From Hymenobacter monticola (GTDB lineage Bacteria; Bacteroidota; Bacteroidia; Cytophagales; Hymenobacteraceae), in contig NZ_CP094534.1 of NCBI RefSeq assembly GCF_022811645.1, positions 496,001 to 560,000 on the forward strand: 64,000 bases of DNA, given 5' to 3'. The position numbers were made by a program, and so were the translations under genes. Positions 36,076 through 43,564 of the stretch are shown here, piece after piece (position 1 is the stretch's first letter; each line of letters starts with the position of its first letter). Under the pieces are notes generated by a model. That model saw nothing but the letters and a program-made list of their open reading frames with translations. It did no database searches and was not told where the DNA came from.

Positions 36076-37053
36076 CTACTGCCCTTGCGGCGCCGGCTGT
36101 GGCTGCCAGGAGGGCGCCCCCCCGGCCACCACGGGCCAGCCGTTGGCGTAAGTGAGGCGGTCGAGGATGAGCACGCGGCGGGCGTAGCCTTCCGAGTCGT
36201 CGATGGCGTCGAAGGTGGGCTGGCGCGGGTCGATGGCGTGGCAGGCCAGCCAGTCGTGGCCGGCGGCGTCGGTTACCACGCAGTTGTGGCCGGGCGCGCG
36301 CCAGTGGTCGTTGGCCGCCAGCAGGGCTGCGTGGGGGTTGCCGGTGGCTGCGGCGTAGGTTTCGAAGGGGCCGGTGGCGTGGCGGGCGCGGGCCACCAAT
36401 ACGGCGTAGTGGGCATGCGGCCCACAGCAATTATCGCCCGAGAAAAACAAGTAATACCAGCCCTCATGGTAATGCACCCAGGCGCCTTCCACGAGGCGGT
36501 GGTAGTCGTCGGGGTCGTCGGTGCCGCTGGGGAATATTACGGCCTGTGCCTCGCTACCGGGCGCGAAGCTGAGCCGGTCTTCGGCCAGCTCGCGCACCCA
36601 GATGGGCCCGAAGCCCGAGCCCCAGTACAAGAGCCGCTGCCCGGTGGCGGGGTCGTCGTAGGCCATGGGGTCGATGCAGGTGAAGCCGGGGCCCGGCAGC
36701 AGCGGCTGGCCGCAGTCGCGGAAGGGGCCGGCGGGCGCGTCGGCTACGGCTACGGCCAGGCTGAAGAAGTCGGCGCCATCGGGCCGGGTGGAGTAGTAGA
36801 GGTAGTAGTGGCCACCGTGCTCGCTCACGTGCGGGGCCCATATTTTCTGGCTTTGCTGGCCCCAGACAGGCTTTTCGGGCAGGCCCTCACCGAGGTATTC
36901 CCAGTTAACTAAATCCCGGGACCGGGCCACCTGCAGGTTGATAATGACGCCCGCGCGCTTGGTTTGAGTGCCGTAGGCGTAGTACCAGCCATCGGCAGCA
37001 CGGATGAGGGTGGGGTCCGGAAAGTTGTCGTCGATGATGGGATTCTGGTACAT
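36076..37053 (-). CDS. Glycoside hydrolase family 43 enzyme
   Basis: A five-bladed beta-propeller hydrolase of 325 residues. The three catalytic acids are in place: FPDPTLIRA (base Asp), CIDPMAYDD (pKa-modulating Asp) and LVEGAWVHYH (acid Glu). The family acts on arabinose- or xylose-containing plant glycans. No signal peptide is visible from MYQNPIIDD, so it may be cytoplasmic and act on imported oligosaccharides. A longer open frame of 28 codons upstream lacks a signal too. Confidence 0.9.
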   Translation of the reverse strand: MYQNPIIDDNFPDPTLIRAADGWYYAYGTQTKRAGVIINLQVARSRDLVNWEYLGEGLPEKPVWGQQSQKIWAPHVSEHGGHYYLYYSTRPDGADFFSLAVAVADAPAGPFRDCGQPLLPGPGFTCIDPMAYDDPATGQRLLYWGSGFGPIWVRELAEDRLSFAPGSEAQAVIFPSGTDDPDDYHRLVEGAWVHYHEGWYYLFFSGDNCCGPHAHYAVLVARARHATGPFETYAAATGNPHAALLAANDHWRAPGHNCVVTDAAGHDWLACHAIDPRQPTFDAIDDSEGYARRVLILDRLTYANGWPVVAGGAPSWQPQPAPQGQ

Positions 37054-37193
37054 GCGGGGTCTTAAGAGTACAAGACTGCTATCGATGACATCTTTTTGGC
37101 ACAAGCGAGGCTTCGGCAGTACAAGAGCATCATGCAAACTTTAATCAACCTACATGCCCGGCTTGCTTTGCCGCTGCAAATTAGGCTACTAAT

Positions 37194-37607
37194 TCACCCT
37201 TGCAACACCCGCACGGGCTGTTGCTGCAACCAGACGTAGGCCGACGCTACGTCGTCGAAGGTACCGATGTGCGGGCTTTCGACGGCTTGCACAATGGCTT
37301 CGGTGGTTTGTCGGGCCACCAGGCTGCGGGGCAGCACCCAGGCAATGCACTGCAGGCCGGCGTTGCGCATTTCTTCTATCCACCACGCGCCCCAGAGCGA
37401 GAGCTGCATGGTGGTGCGGCTGATGCTGGAGTTGTCGTTGAGGATTTTAGCGCAGGGGTAGGCCCGCAGGCTGTCGAGCATCAGCAGGCAGCAGGCCTGC
37501 GAGCTTTCCTGGTCGTGCTCACCCTTCCAGTCCACGTACAGCCACTGATTGGGAGCGTCGTAGCCGATGAAGATGGCGGGCGTGTCGATGATGACGTGCA
37601 ACTGCAT
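37194..37607 (-). CDS. STAS-like 137-residue protein, copy 1
   Basis: A small soluble protein closely related to the gene at 39893. Shared blocks are NQWLYVDWKGEHD, CAKILNDNSSISRTTMQLS, RQTTEAIV and TFDDVASAYVWLQ. The pattern (hydrophobic strand, D/E-W, central helix, late acidic helix) resembles the SpoIIAA/STAS fold, which often mediates regulatory contacts. Exact function is unknown. The promoter TAATTTTG upstream is identical to that of copy 2. Confidence 0.78.
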   Translation of the reverse strand: MQLHVIIDTPAIFIGYDAPNQWLYVDWKGEHDQESSQACCLLMLDSLRAYPCAKILNDNSSISRTTMQLSLWGAWWIEEMRNAGLQCIAWVLPRSLVARQTTEAIVQAVESPHIGTFDDVASAYVWLQQQPVRVLQG

Positions 37608-37637
37608 GAAAACCGGGACAGCAAATCGATGAAGCTT

Positions 37638-37645
37638 CAAAATTA
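37638..37645 (-). promoter_or_regulatory. -7 element of STAS-like copy 1
   Basis: TAATTTTG on the minus strand, in context CGTAATTTTGA, about 31 nt before the ATG. The same 11-base context precedes copy 2 at 40363. Confidence 0.6.
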
Positions 37646-37793
37646 CGGGGCCGCGCCGCTCGGCGCGCAATCCATTGCACGGTTTCGCTTTCAAAAGCGG
37701 CGGTGCTCCGTGTTAGCTTTGTGGTTTGGCCCGGTGCGGCGCGCACGGTTTTGCGCCTTGACGGGCTTCTTTTTTTTCTTTTCTCTCTTCTTT

Positions 37794-38597
37794 ATGCTCC
37801 GAAAACTTGTTGCCCTGCTGGTCCTTTTTTGCGCGCCCTACAGTCTGCTGGCCTGGGGCGTACTCGGCCACCGGGCCGTGGCGCGCATTGCCGAAAACCA
37901 CCTCTCATCCACCGCCAAGCGCGAAGTGGCCCGCATTCTGGGGCGCGAAACCATGCCGCTGGTCAGCACCTGGGCCGATGAATTGCGCAACGACCCGCAG
38001 TTCAAGGAAACCGCGCCCTGGCACTACGTGAACGTGCCCGTGGGCCTCGATTACGCCGCCTTCACCGCCCAGCTCAAGGCCACCGTGCAGCCCGCCCCGG
38101 CCCTGCCCACCAACGCCTACGCCGCCCTGCTGCAAGTGCGCCAGGACCTGAAAGACCCCAAGAAAACCGCCGACGAAAAGCGCATTGCCCTCAAATTCCT
38201 GATTCACCTGGTGGGCGACGTGCATCAGCCCCTGCACCTGGGCCACCTCGAAGACAAGGGCGGCAACAGCATAATGGTGAGCTGGCGCGGGCGCGACACC
38301 AACCTGCACAGCATCTGGGACGGCGACCTGGTGGAATACTCCGGCTTCACCTTCACCGAGATGGCCGCTGCCTACGACCACGCCAGCTCCGCCCAAATCA
38401 AGGAGTGGCAGAAAAGCGACCCCACGGCCTGGCTGTTTGAGTCGTACCAGCTGTGCCCGCCGGCCTACGCGGCGGCCAGCACCAACCCCAAGTTTGACTG
38501 GCACTTCTACCCCACTTTCGGGCCCACCGTGGAAGACCAGATTCTCAAAGCCGGCATCCGGCTGGCGGGCATGCTAAACGAGGTGTTCGATAAGTAG
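37794..38597 (+). CDS. S1/P1-type zinc nuclease, secreted
   Basis: A 267-residue nuclease. The signal peptide ends just before Trp21, which becomes residue 1 of the mature enzyme and ligates zinc through its amino group, as in P1 nuclease. Further metal-binding segments are GVLGHRAVARIAENHL, APWHYVNVP, HLVGDVHQPLHLG, DKGGN and LHSIWDGDLVE. It degrades single-stranded nucleic acids or 3'-nucleotides outside the cell. The start at MLRKLVAL gives a clean signal peptide. Confidence 0.93.
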   Translation: MLRKLVALLVLFCAPYSLLAWGVLGHRAVARIAENHLSSTAKREVARILGRETMPLVSTWADELRNDPQFKETAPWHYVNVPVGLDYAAFTAQLKATVQPAPALPTNAYAALLQVRQDLKDPKKTADEKRIALKFLIHLVGDVHQPLHLGHLEDKGGNSIMVSWRGRDTNLHSIWDGDLVEYSGFTFTEMAAAYDHASSAQIKEWQKSDPTAWLFESYQLCPPAYAAASTNPKFDWHFYPTFGPTVEDQILKAGIRLAGMLNEVFDK

Positions 38598-38623
38598 AAA
38601 GCCCTGGCTCAAGGTTGGGTTTG

Positions 38624-38665
38624 AAGCCCCTTGCAATGCGCTGATGGCATGGCAAGGGGCTTTTT
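38624..38665 (+). terminator. Terminator after the S1/P1 nuclease
   Basis: An 11-bp stem AAGCCCCTTGC / GCAAGGGGCTT followed by TTT on the plus strand. Confidence 0.8.
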
Positions 38666-38744
38666 ACTGCCCGCCTGCGCAAGCTGCACACTAGCAACAT
38701 TGGCGTAACATCGTGCGTCCTAGCGGGCAGGCAATTGCCTTTCC

Positions 38745-39299
38745 ATGCTTGCCGCCCTGCTTATGTCTCTTGCTTTGCATCAGTTGCCGGCCTACGTGCC
38801 CCACTCCCGCAGCCGCGTGCACGTGGTGGTGGAAACGCCCAAGGGCAGCCGCAACAAATTCGCCTTCGAGCCCGATTTGGGCGTTTTCAAGCTAAAGGGC
38901 GCGCTGCCCGAGGGCCACAGCTTTCCGTTCGATTTCGGCTTCGTGCCTTCCACCAAAGCCGCCGATGGCGACCCGCTCGACGTGCTGCTCATTTTGGTGG
39001 CGCCCGCGTTTGCTGGCTGCGTGGTGGAGGCCAGCCTCATCGGGGCCTTGGAGGTAGAGCAGCAGGAACCCGACGGCCAGGTGGTGCGCAACGACCGGCT
39101 ACTGGCTGTGGCCGCCGACTCGCGCGAGCACCACAACCTGCGCGAAATCACGGACCTGCCACGCGAGCAGCTGCACGAAATCGAGCACTTTTTCATTTCC
39201 TACAACGCCGTGAAGGGCCAGGAACTGAAGGTTCTGCGGCGCGTGGGGGCCGCGGCGGCCCACGCGCTGCTGGCTGAGGCCGCCGCGGCCCTCCCCTAG
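38745..39299 (+). CDS. ppa: Family I inorganic pyrophosphatase
   Basis: A 184-residue enzyme that hydrolyses pyrophosphate. The metal-binding signature DGDPLDVL is present, with ETPKGSRNKF upstream and HFFISYNAVKGQE downstream. The N-terminal 15 residues are hydrophobic but short; MSLALHQ six codons later is an alternative start. A DUF421 gene starts 4 bp after its stop, so the two are cotranscribed. Sequence in the middle is more variable than in E. coli PPase. Confidence 0.87.
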   Translation: MLAALLMSLALHQLPAYVPHSRSRVHVVVETPKGSRNKFAFEPDLGVFKLKGALPEGHSFPFDFGFVPSTKAADGDPLDVLLILVAPAFAGCVVEASLIGALEVEQQEPDGQVVRNDRLLAVAADSREHHNLREITDLPREQLHEIEHFFISYNAVKGQELKVLRRVGAAAAHALLAEAAAALP

Positions 39300-39303
39300 C
39301 GCC

Positions 39304-39807
39304 ATGGAAGAGCTGCTGGACACCCTGTTTGGCTCCGACGCCGACTCGCACACCATCACCGCCCTGCAAATGACGGTGCGGGCGGTGCTGGTCTTTTTTG
39401 CCGCGCTGGCGCTGCTGCGGCTTTCGGGCAAGCGCACGTTCGGTGGCAATACGGCTTTCGACATGGTGGTAAAAATCATGCTGGGGGCCGTGCTGAGCCG
39501 GGCCGTGGTGGCGGCCTCACCGTTTGGGGGCACGCTGCTGGCCGGACTGGTGCTGGTGGGCCTGCACCGGCTGCTGGCCTGGGCCTCGTTCCGCAGCGAG
39601 GCCGTGAGCCGCCTCGTGAAGGGCGACGCCGTGCTGCTGGCCGAGCACGGCCAGCCCCGCCCCGAAACCCTGGCCCAGCACAACCTCACCCAAAACGACC
39701 TGCTCGAAGGCATCCGCGACAGCGGCAAGGTGGCCGCGTTGGCCGACACCGAAGCGGTGCGCCTGGAGCGCAACGGCAGCATCAGCGTGGTGAAGAAGCA
39801 CGGCTAG
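39304..39807 (+). CDS. DUF421 (YetF/YcaP-like) membrane protein
   Basis: A 167-residue protein with two or three hydrophobic segments (residues 20-42 and 58-96) followed by a soluble DUF421 domain. LRLSGKRTFGGNTAFDMVVKIMLGAVLSRAVV is the typical family segment. The function of these proteins is unclear. It follows the pyrophosphatase gene by 4 bp and faces a convergent STAS-like gene across a long inverted repeat. Confidence 0.85.
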   Translation: MEELLDTLFGSDADSHTITALQMTVRAVLVFFAALALLRLSGKRTFGGNTAFDMVVKIMLGAVLSRAVVAASPFGGTLLAGLVLVGLHRLLAWASFRSEAVSRLVKGDAVLLAEHGQPRPETLAQHNLTQNDLLEGIRDSGKVAALADTEAVRLERNGSISVVKKHG

Positions 39808-39811
39808 CCGG

Positions 39812-39877
39812 CCTGAACGAGTACCCCGAAGCTCCGCCTCGCTCGCGTTAAAATCGTTCGGCTGAACCGAAGCAGGG
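39812..39877. repeat. 21-bp perfect inverted repeat between convergent genes
   Basis: Arms CCTGAACGAGTACCCCGAAG (39812 onward) and the exact complement ending at 39877 enclose a 24-nt loop. It has no T-run, so it is not a classical terminator, though it may act as one in both directions. Confidence 0.8.
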
Positions 39878-39892
39878 CTTCGGGGTACTCGT

Positions 39893-40306
39893 TCAGGCGG
39901 GTAGCTCGGGCGCGCCCTGCCGCTGCAGCCAGACAAACGCCGAGGCCAGGTCGTCGAACGTGCACACGATGGGGGCCTCGATTTCGAGCACCACGCCTTC
40001 GGTGGTTTGCCGCGAGTTGAGCTGCCGGGGCATCACCCAGGCCAGGTAGCGCAGGCCGGCGGCGTGCATGTGGGCCACCCACTCCAGGCTGCGGGCCGAG
40101 AGTTGCATGGTGGTACGGGTGATGTTGGAGTTGTCGTTCAGAATTTTGGCGCAGGGAAACCCCTGCAGGGTTTCCAGCATCAGCCCACAGGCCGCCCACG
40201 AGGAATCGGCGTCGTGCTCGCCCTTCCAGTCCACGTAGAGCCACTGGTTGTCCTCGTCGTAGCCAACGGAAATGCCAGGGGTATCAACGATGGGACGCAG
40301 CTGCAT
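39893..40306 (-). CDS. STAS-like 137-residue protein, copy 2
   Basis: A paralogue of copy 1, with the same length and identical blocks (WLYVDWKGEHD, CAKILNDNS, TTMQLS, RQTTE, TFDDLASAFVWLQ). The start MQLRPIVDT lines up with that of copy 1 (MQLHVIIDT). No enzymatic motif is seen. A third, more distant relative is at 61600. The repeated presence within 25 kb suggests local duplication. Confidence 0.78.
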   Translation of the reverse strand: MQLRPIVDTPGISVGYDEDNQWLYVDWKGEHDADSSWAACGLMLETLQGFPCAKILNDNSNITRTTMQLSARSLEWVAHMHAAGLRYLAWVMPRQLNSRQTTEGVVLEIEAPIVCTFDDLASAFVWLQRQGAPELPA

Positions 40307-40362
40307 GCAAGGGGGTAGAAGCTCGGCCAGGCGCGCCTGGTAGTTGGGGTTGCTGAAGTTAT

Positions 40363-40370
40363 CAAAATTA
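40363..40370 (-). promoter_or_regulatory. -7 element of STAS-like copy 2
   Basis: TAATTTTG on the minus strand in context CGTAATTTTGA, about 57 nt before the ATG. It matches the promoter of copy 1. Confidence 0.6.
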
Positions 40371-40673
40371 CGCTGCCGCTTTCTATCCAGTGAACCGGTT
40401 GCGGGCCCCCTTCCACCCCGAATGCAACACGGACCCAAAATTCTAAAATCGCAAAGTGTTGGTTTTCGTGCTGTTTCCGGCTGCCTGCCTTCAGCGCAGG
40501 AAAGGGCGCAGCTAAACATTGCCTCTGGCTATTATCAGTGGCTCTTTGCAAGTTATTTAATGCTGTCTTTGCTGAAAGCCCGCCAAATTTATTTACCTTT
40601 CCCTGAAATTAACAGCACTATACCTAGAGTATTCCTGCCCACAACGGTTCTATTTATGCTCCTGCCTGCTTAT
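40371..40673. other. Intergenic region upstream of the VOC gene
   Basis: About 300 bp, with locally lower GC after 40500. No gene is supported; an open frame runs through it into the VOC gene but lacks conserved sequence. No exact TAnnTTTG is seen on the plus strand; TGTCTTTG near 40564 is the closest. Confidence 0.35.
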
Positions 40674-41036
40674 ATGGTGACTCCGGTTTTCAGCATTTCC
40701 GACTACGCGAAAGCCATTGCGTTCTACATCGGCTGGTTGGGTTTTCGCATCGACTGGGAGGAAGTGCGCAACAAGCAGCCGGTGTACGTGCAGGTGTCGC
40801 GCGGCGAGGTCATCCTTCACCTCAACGCCTTGCCCGACAACGTGCCCGCCGGCGCCAAGGCCCGGGCCGAGATGCAGGGGCTCCTCGCTTTCCACCACCA
40901 GCTCGCAAGAAAAAACCAGGACGTCCGCCCCGCCCTCGTGCCGGCCTACTGGAACAGCCAGGTGCTGGAGATGGAAGTCGTCGACCCATTCGGCAACCGC
41001 ATCGTGTTCTGCGAATTCGCCGCGCTGCCGGCGTAA
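40674..41036 (+). CDS. VOC superfamily (glyoxalase/bleomycin-resistance-like) protein
   Basis: A 120-residue single VOC domain. Typical features are SISDYAKAIAFYIGWLGFRIDWE, RGEVILHL (metal-side strand) and MEVVDPFGNRIVFCE. Glyoxalases, dioxygenases and drug-binding proteins share this fold, so the activity is not determined. The start MVTPVFSI is preferred; MLLPAY six codons upstream is possible. Confidence 0.83.
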   Translation: MVTPVFSISDYAKAIAFYIGWLGFRIDWEEVRNKQPVYVQVSRGEVILHLNALPDNVPAGAKARAEMQGLLAFHHQLARKNQDVRPALVPAYWNSQVLEMEVVDPFGNRIVFCEFAALPA

Positions 41037-41046
41037 ACACGTATGC

Positions 41047-41084
41047 AAGAGGCCCTCATGCAGTGCGCTGCATGAGGGCCTCTT
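41047..41084. terminator. Bidirectional hairpin between VOC and pectate lyase genes
   Basis: A 17-bp perfect stem AAGAGGCCCTCATGCAG with a 4-nt loop TGCG, between convergent stops. Confidence 0.85.
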
Positions 41085-41108
41085 AGGCTTTGCACCTGTG
41101 AAACACGC

Positions 41109-42683
41109 CTATTTCTTCACGGCCTTAGGCACGGCGGGCTTCGCAGCCGGCACCCATTTCTTCGCTGCCTTAGGTGCGGCGGGCGCAACGGGCGCAGCAG
41201 CAGCAAGCGCCGGCACCAGGCTGTTGAGGTAGTTTTCGAGGTTGGTGTAGCCGTTCGGGGCGCGCAGGGCGCGGTCGGCAGCGTTCTGGGGGTTGAGGCC
41301 GTAGGCTTTTTCCCAAGTGTCGGGCATGCCGTCGTGGTCGGCATCGGCCGGGGCGGGAGCCGACTTCAGCGCGGGCCAGGCACGCTGGCTCAGACTGTAG
41401 GGCGTGCCGTGGGGGTAGTGGCCCTGCACATCGATGAGGGTGCCGGTGCCGGTGCGCACCTCCCGCACAATGCGCTGGTCCAGGGTGTCGCGCACGGGGC
41501 GGGTGGCACCGGCGCCACGTAGCACGGCTTCATAGGCCGCTTTGGCCGGTTGCAGCGTGAAGGGGCCCAGGGCAAACGGCGTGGTCACTTTCGACTGCAC
41601 GGTGTCGGCCGCGGTGCCACCGTTCATCACCACGCCGCTCCAGTTGTGGGCCGTCACCGCGGGGGCGCCGTCCACGTAGTTGCCGGCCAGGTAGAACTTG
41701 CCGTAGGGAAGGCGGCCTTTTTCCTTTTCGATTTTATAAGGGTTCAGCAGCTGGGCGCGGGTTTTGAGGCTGGTGCTGGGGCCGGGCTTGTAGTAGTTGC
41801 CCACGATATTGTAGTTGCCGCCCTCGCCGGCGTACACGTTGTTGGTGCCCCAGTCGTAGATGACGTTGTTGCGGAAATCGCAGTTTTCGAAGCCGGCCGG
41901 GTGGGTGTAGCGGCTGCCGTTGAAGCGCGGCGTGCGGTTGTTGCAGTGGGCAAACAGGTTGTGGTGGAACGAGGCGTGCTGCCCGCCCCAGATGCCGCCG
42001 AAACCGTGCCGCTCAAAGTCCTTGTCGCCGGTTTCGTAGTGGTAGGAGTAGTTCAGCGGCTCGGCAATGAGGTTCCACTGCAGGGTGGTGCTGTCGCCCT
42101 CGTACACCGAAAACGCCTCGTCGGTGCTCCAGCTCATCGAGCAATGGTCGACCACGAGGTGGTTGTTGCGGGTGCCGCCAAAGGCATCGTCGCCGCCCCC
42201 GCCGTTCACGAAGCCCTTGTTCTGGTTTTTATCGCCCATCCGAAAGCGGATGAAGCGCACGATGACGTTGTTGGCCTTCACCGATACCGGGTAGTCGGCC
42301 AGACAGATGCCCTCGCCGGGCGCCGTTTGGCCGGCGAGGGTGGTGTTGGCCTTGCTAATGGTGAGCGGCGAGGCCAGGTGAATGGTGCCCGACACCCGAA
42401 ACACGATGGTGCGGGCCGGGGCCTTGTCGGCGCTCAGTTGCAGGGCGTGGCGCAGGCTGCCGGGCTTGCCGTCATCGAGCAGGTTGGTCACTTCGAGCAC
42501 CGTGGTGGGCACGGCCGCCGTGCCCCGCCCGCCGGTGGTGAAACGCCCCGCGCCCTCGGCCCCGGGGAAGGCCAGCAGGCCCTGCGCCCAGGCCGGCCCA
42601 GCAGCCAGCAGGCCTACACTTATGGCGCCTGCGACACATCGAATTGATACTCCTGAAAAATAATCTTTGAAAAAGAATAGCAT
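41109..42683 (-). CDS. Pectate lyase (PL1-like, parallel beta-helix), secreted
   Basis: A 524-residue enzyme with a signal peptide (residues 1-34, GLLAAGPAWAQ cleavage). The beta-helix repeats include NNVIVRFIRFRMGD, VVDHCSMSWSTDEAFSVYEG (calcium region) and HHNLFAHCNNRTPRFNGSRYTHPAGF (catalytic arginine). A calcium-binding DADHDGMPDTWEKAYGLN element follows near residue 440. The end is a low-complexity Ala/Pro/Lys tail of about 35 residues. It cleaves pectin by beta-elimination. No SusCD pair is nearby. Confidence 0.9.
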   Translation of the reverse strand: MLFFFKDYFSGVSIRCVAGAISVGLLAAGPAWAQGLLAFPGAEGAGRFTTGGRGTAAVPTTVLEVTNLLDDGKPGSLRHALQLSADKAPARTIVFRVSGTIHLASPLTISKANTTLAGQTAPGEGICLADYPVSVKANNVIVRFIRFRMGDKNQNKGFVNGGGGDDAFGGTRNNHLVVDHCSMSWSTDEAFSVYEGDSTTLQWNLIAEPLNYSYHYETGDKDFERHGFGGIWGGQHASFHHNLFAHCNNRTPRFNGSRYTHPAGFENCDFRNNVIYDWGTNNVYAGEGGNYNIVGNYYKPGPSTSLKTRAQLLNPYKIEKEKGRLPYGKFYLAGNYVDGAPAVTAHNWSGVVMNGGTAADTVQSKVTTPFALGPFTLQPAKAAYEAVLRGAGATRPVRDTLDQRIVREVRTGTGTLIDVQGHYPHGTPYSLSQRAWPALKSAPAPADADHDGMPDTWEKAYGLNPQNAADRALRAPNGYTNLENYLNSLVPALAAAAPVAPAAPKAAKKWVPAAKPAVPKAVKK

Positions 42684-42695
42684 GTAATCGATTTT

Positions 42696-42707
42696 AAGTT
42701 GCAACTT
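42696..42707. promoter_or_regulatory. 12-bp palindrome 13 bp upstream of pectate lyase
   Basis: AAGTTGCAACTT, a perfect palindrome between the pectate lyase ATG and its promoter region. The same half-sites occur as GCAACTTC-N6-GAAGTTGC at 42808-42829 in the same divergent intergenic region. It may be an operator. Confidence 0.4.
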
Positions 42708-42807
42708 AGAGGTTCGGTTCTGAAATTACCGTGAACATGGCCCGGGTCAGCGCACAGAAACCGCGCCAGCCTAACGCCATCGATTGCGTGACTTCCGAGC
42801 CTGTCAG

Positions 42808-42829
42808 GCAACTTCTCGTATGAAGTTGC
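42808..42829. promoter_or_regulatory. Spaced palindrome with the same half-sites
   Basis: GCAACTTC and GAAGTTGC separated by 6 bp (TCGTAT), 68 bp upstream of the carboxypeptidase-regulatory-like gene. It shares half-site GCAACTT with the palindrome at 42696. Confidence 0.38.
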
Positions 42830-42897
42830 GTGTTAGAAGATTACCCCGCCCGTGCCTTCATGGGCCATTCTCGGACCTCGTCCTTCATCTGTTCGCT

Positions 42898-43374
42898 ATG
42901 CGCTTTACTTTCCTCTTTTTCGCCCTAGCAACCATTTGTGGCACCCATTCGGCGGTGGCTCAGCAAGCCGATTCGCGGACGCCGGCGGCGGGCAACAGCC
43001 AGGAGCGCATTGCCCTTTCGGCCCGGCCCGAGCGCGCGGCCCCGGCCCGCCCGCGTCTGGCTTGCGCGCCGCTCATGGGCACCGTATACGACCCCAACGG
43101 CAAGCCGCTGGTGGGCGCCACGCTGCTCATCAAAGGCACCCACGACATCTACGTGACGGATTCGGAAGGCCGCTTCCAGCTCACGGACCCCGTGTACGAG
43201 GGCCAGATTCTGGACGTGCAGGCTGCGGGCTACTCTCTCATCGAAGTGCCGCTCGACGACTGCACCCTGCCGCGCCTGGTGCTGGCGCCCATGCCTACGG
43301 CCAAGTTCAAGCAGCGCGGCAAGAAGGAGGGCCAGGTTATTCGCCTCAACCACCGCAGCACCAACCTGCGTTAA
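42898..43374 (+). CDS. CarboxypepD_reg-like domain protein, exported
   Basis: A 158-residue protein with a signal peptide (MRFTFLFFALATICGTHSAVAQQ) and one carboxypeptidase regulatory-like beta-sandwich: GTVYDPNGKPLVGATLLIKGTHDIYVTDSEGRFQL. This domain caps many SusC-type receptors, but here it is free-standing. The C-terminus is basic (KFKQRGKKEGQ). Function unknown. Confidence 0.83.
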   Translation: MRFTFLFFALATICGTHSAVAQQADSRTPAAGNSQERIALSARPERAAPARPRLACAPLMGTVYDPNGKPLVGATLLIKGTHDIYVTDSEGRFQLTDPVYEGQILDVQAAGYSLIEVPLDDCTLPRLVLAPMPTAKFKQRGKKEGQVIRLNHRSTNLR

Positions 43375-43398
43375 GCATTCGAAGAAAAACCGAAGACG

Positions 43399-43462
43399 CG
43401 CCGGGCGCCAGCGGCTGGAGTAACCCGAAAATTTCGGTTGCCCCAGCCGCTGGCGCCCGGCG
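43399..43462. repeat. 20-bp perfect inverted repeat upstream of GH43
   Basis: Arms CGCCGGGCGCCAGCGGCTGG and exact complement around a 24-nt centre that itself nearly pairs (CCGAAAATTTCGG). It lies between two same-direction genes and has no T-run. Confidence 0.78.
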
Positions 43463-43564
43463 CCGCATTTGCGGCGTGCGCCAAAAAGAAACCGCCTGGC
43501 CGGCAGACCAGCGCAGCGGATTGTTGGTGCGCAATGCCGGGTTGCGTGCGACCTTCGCGCGGCA

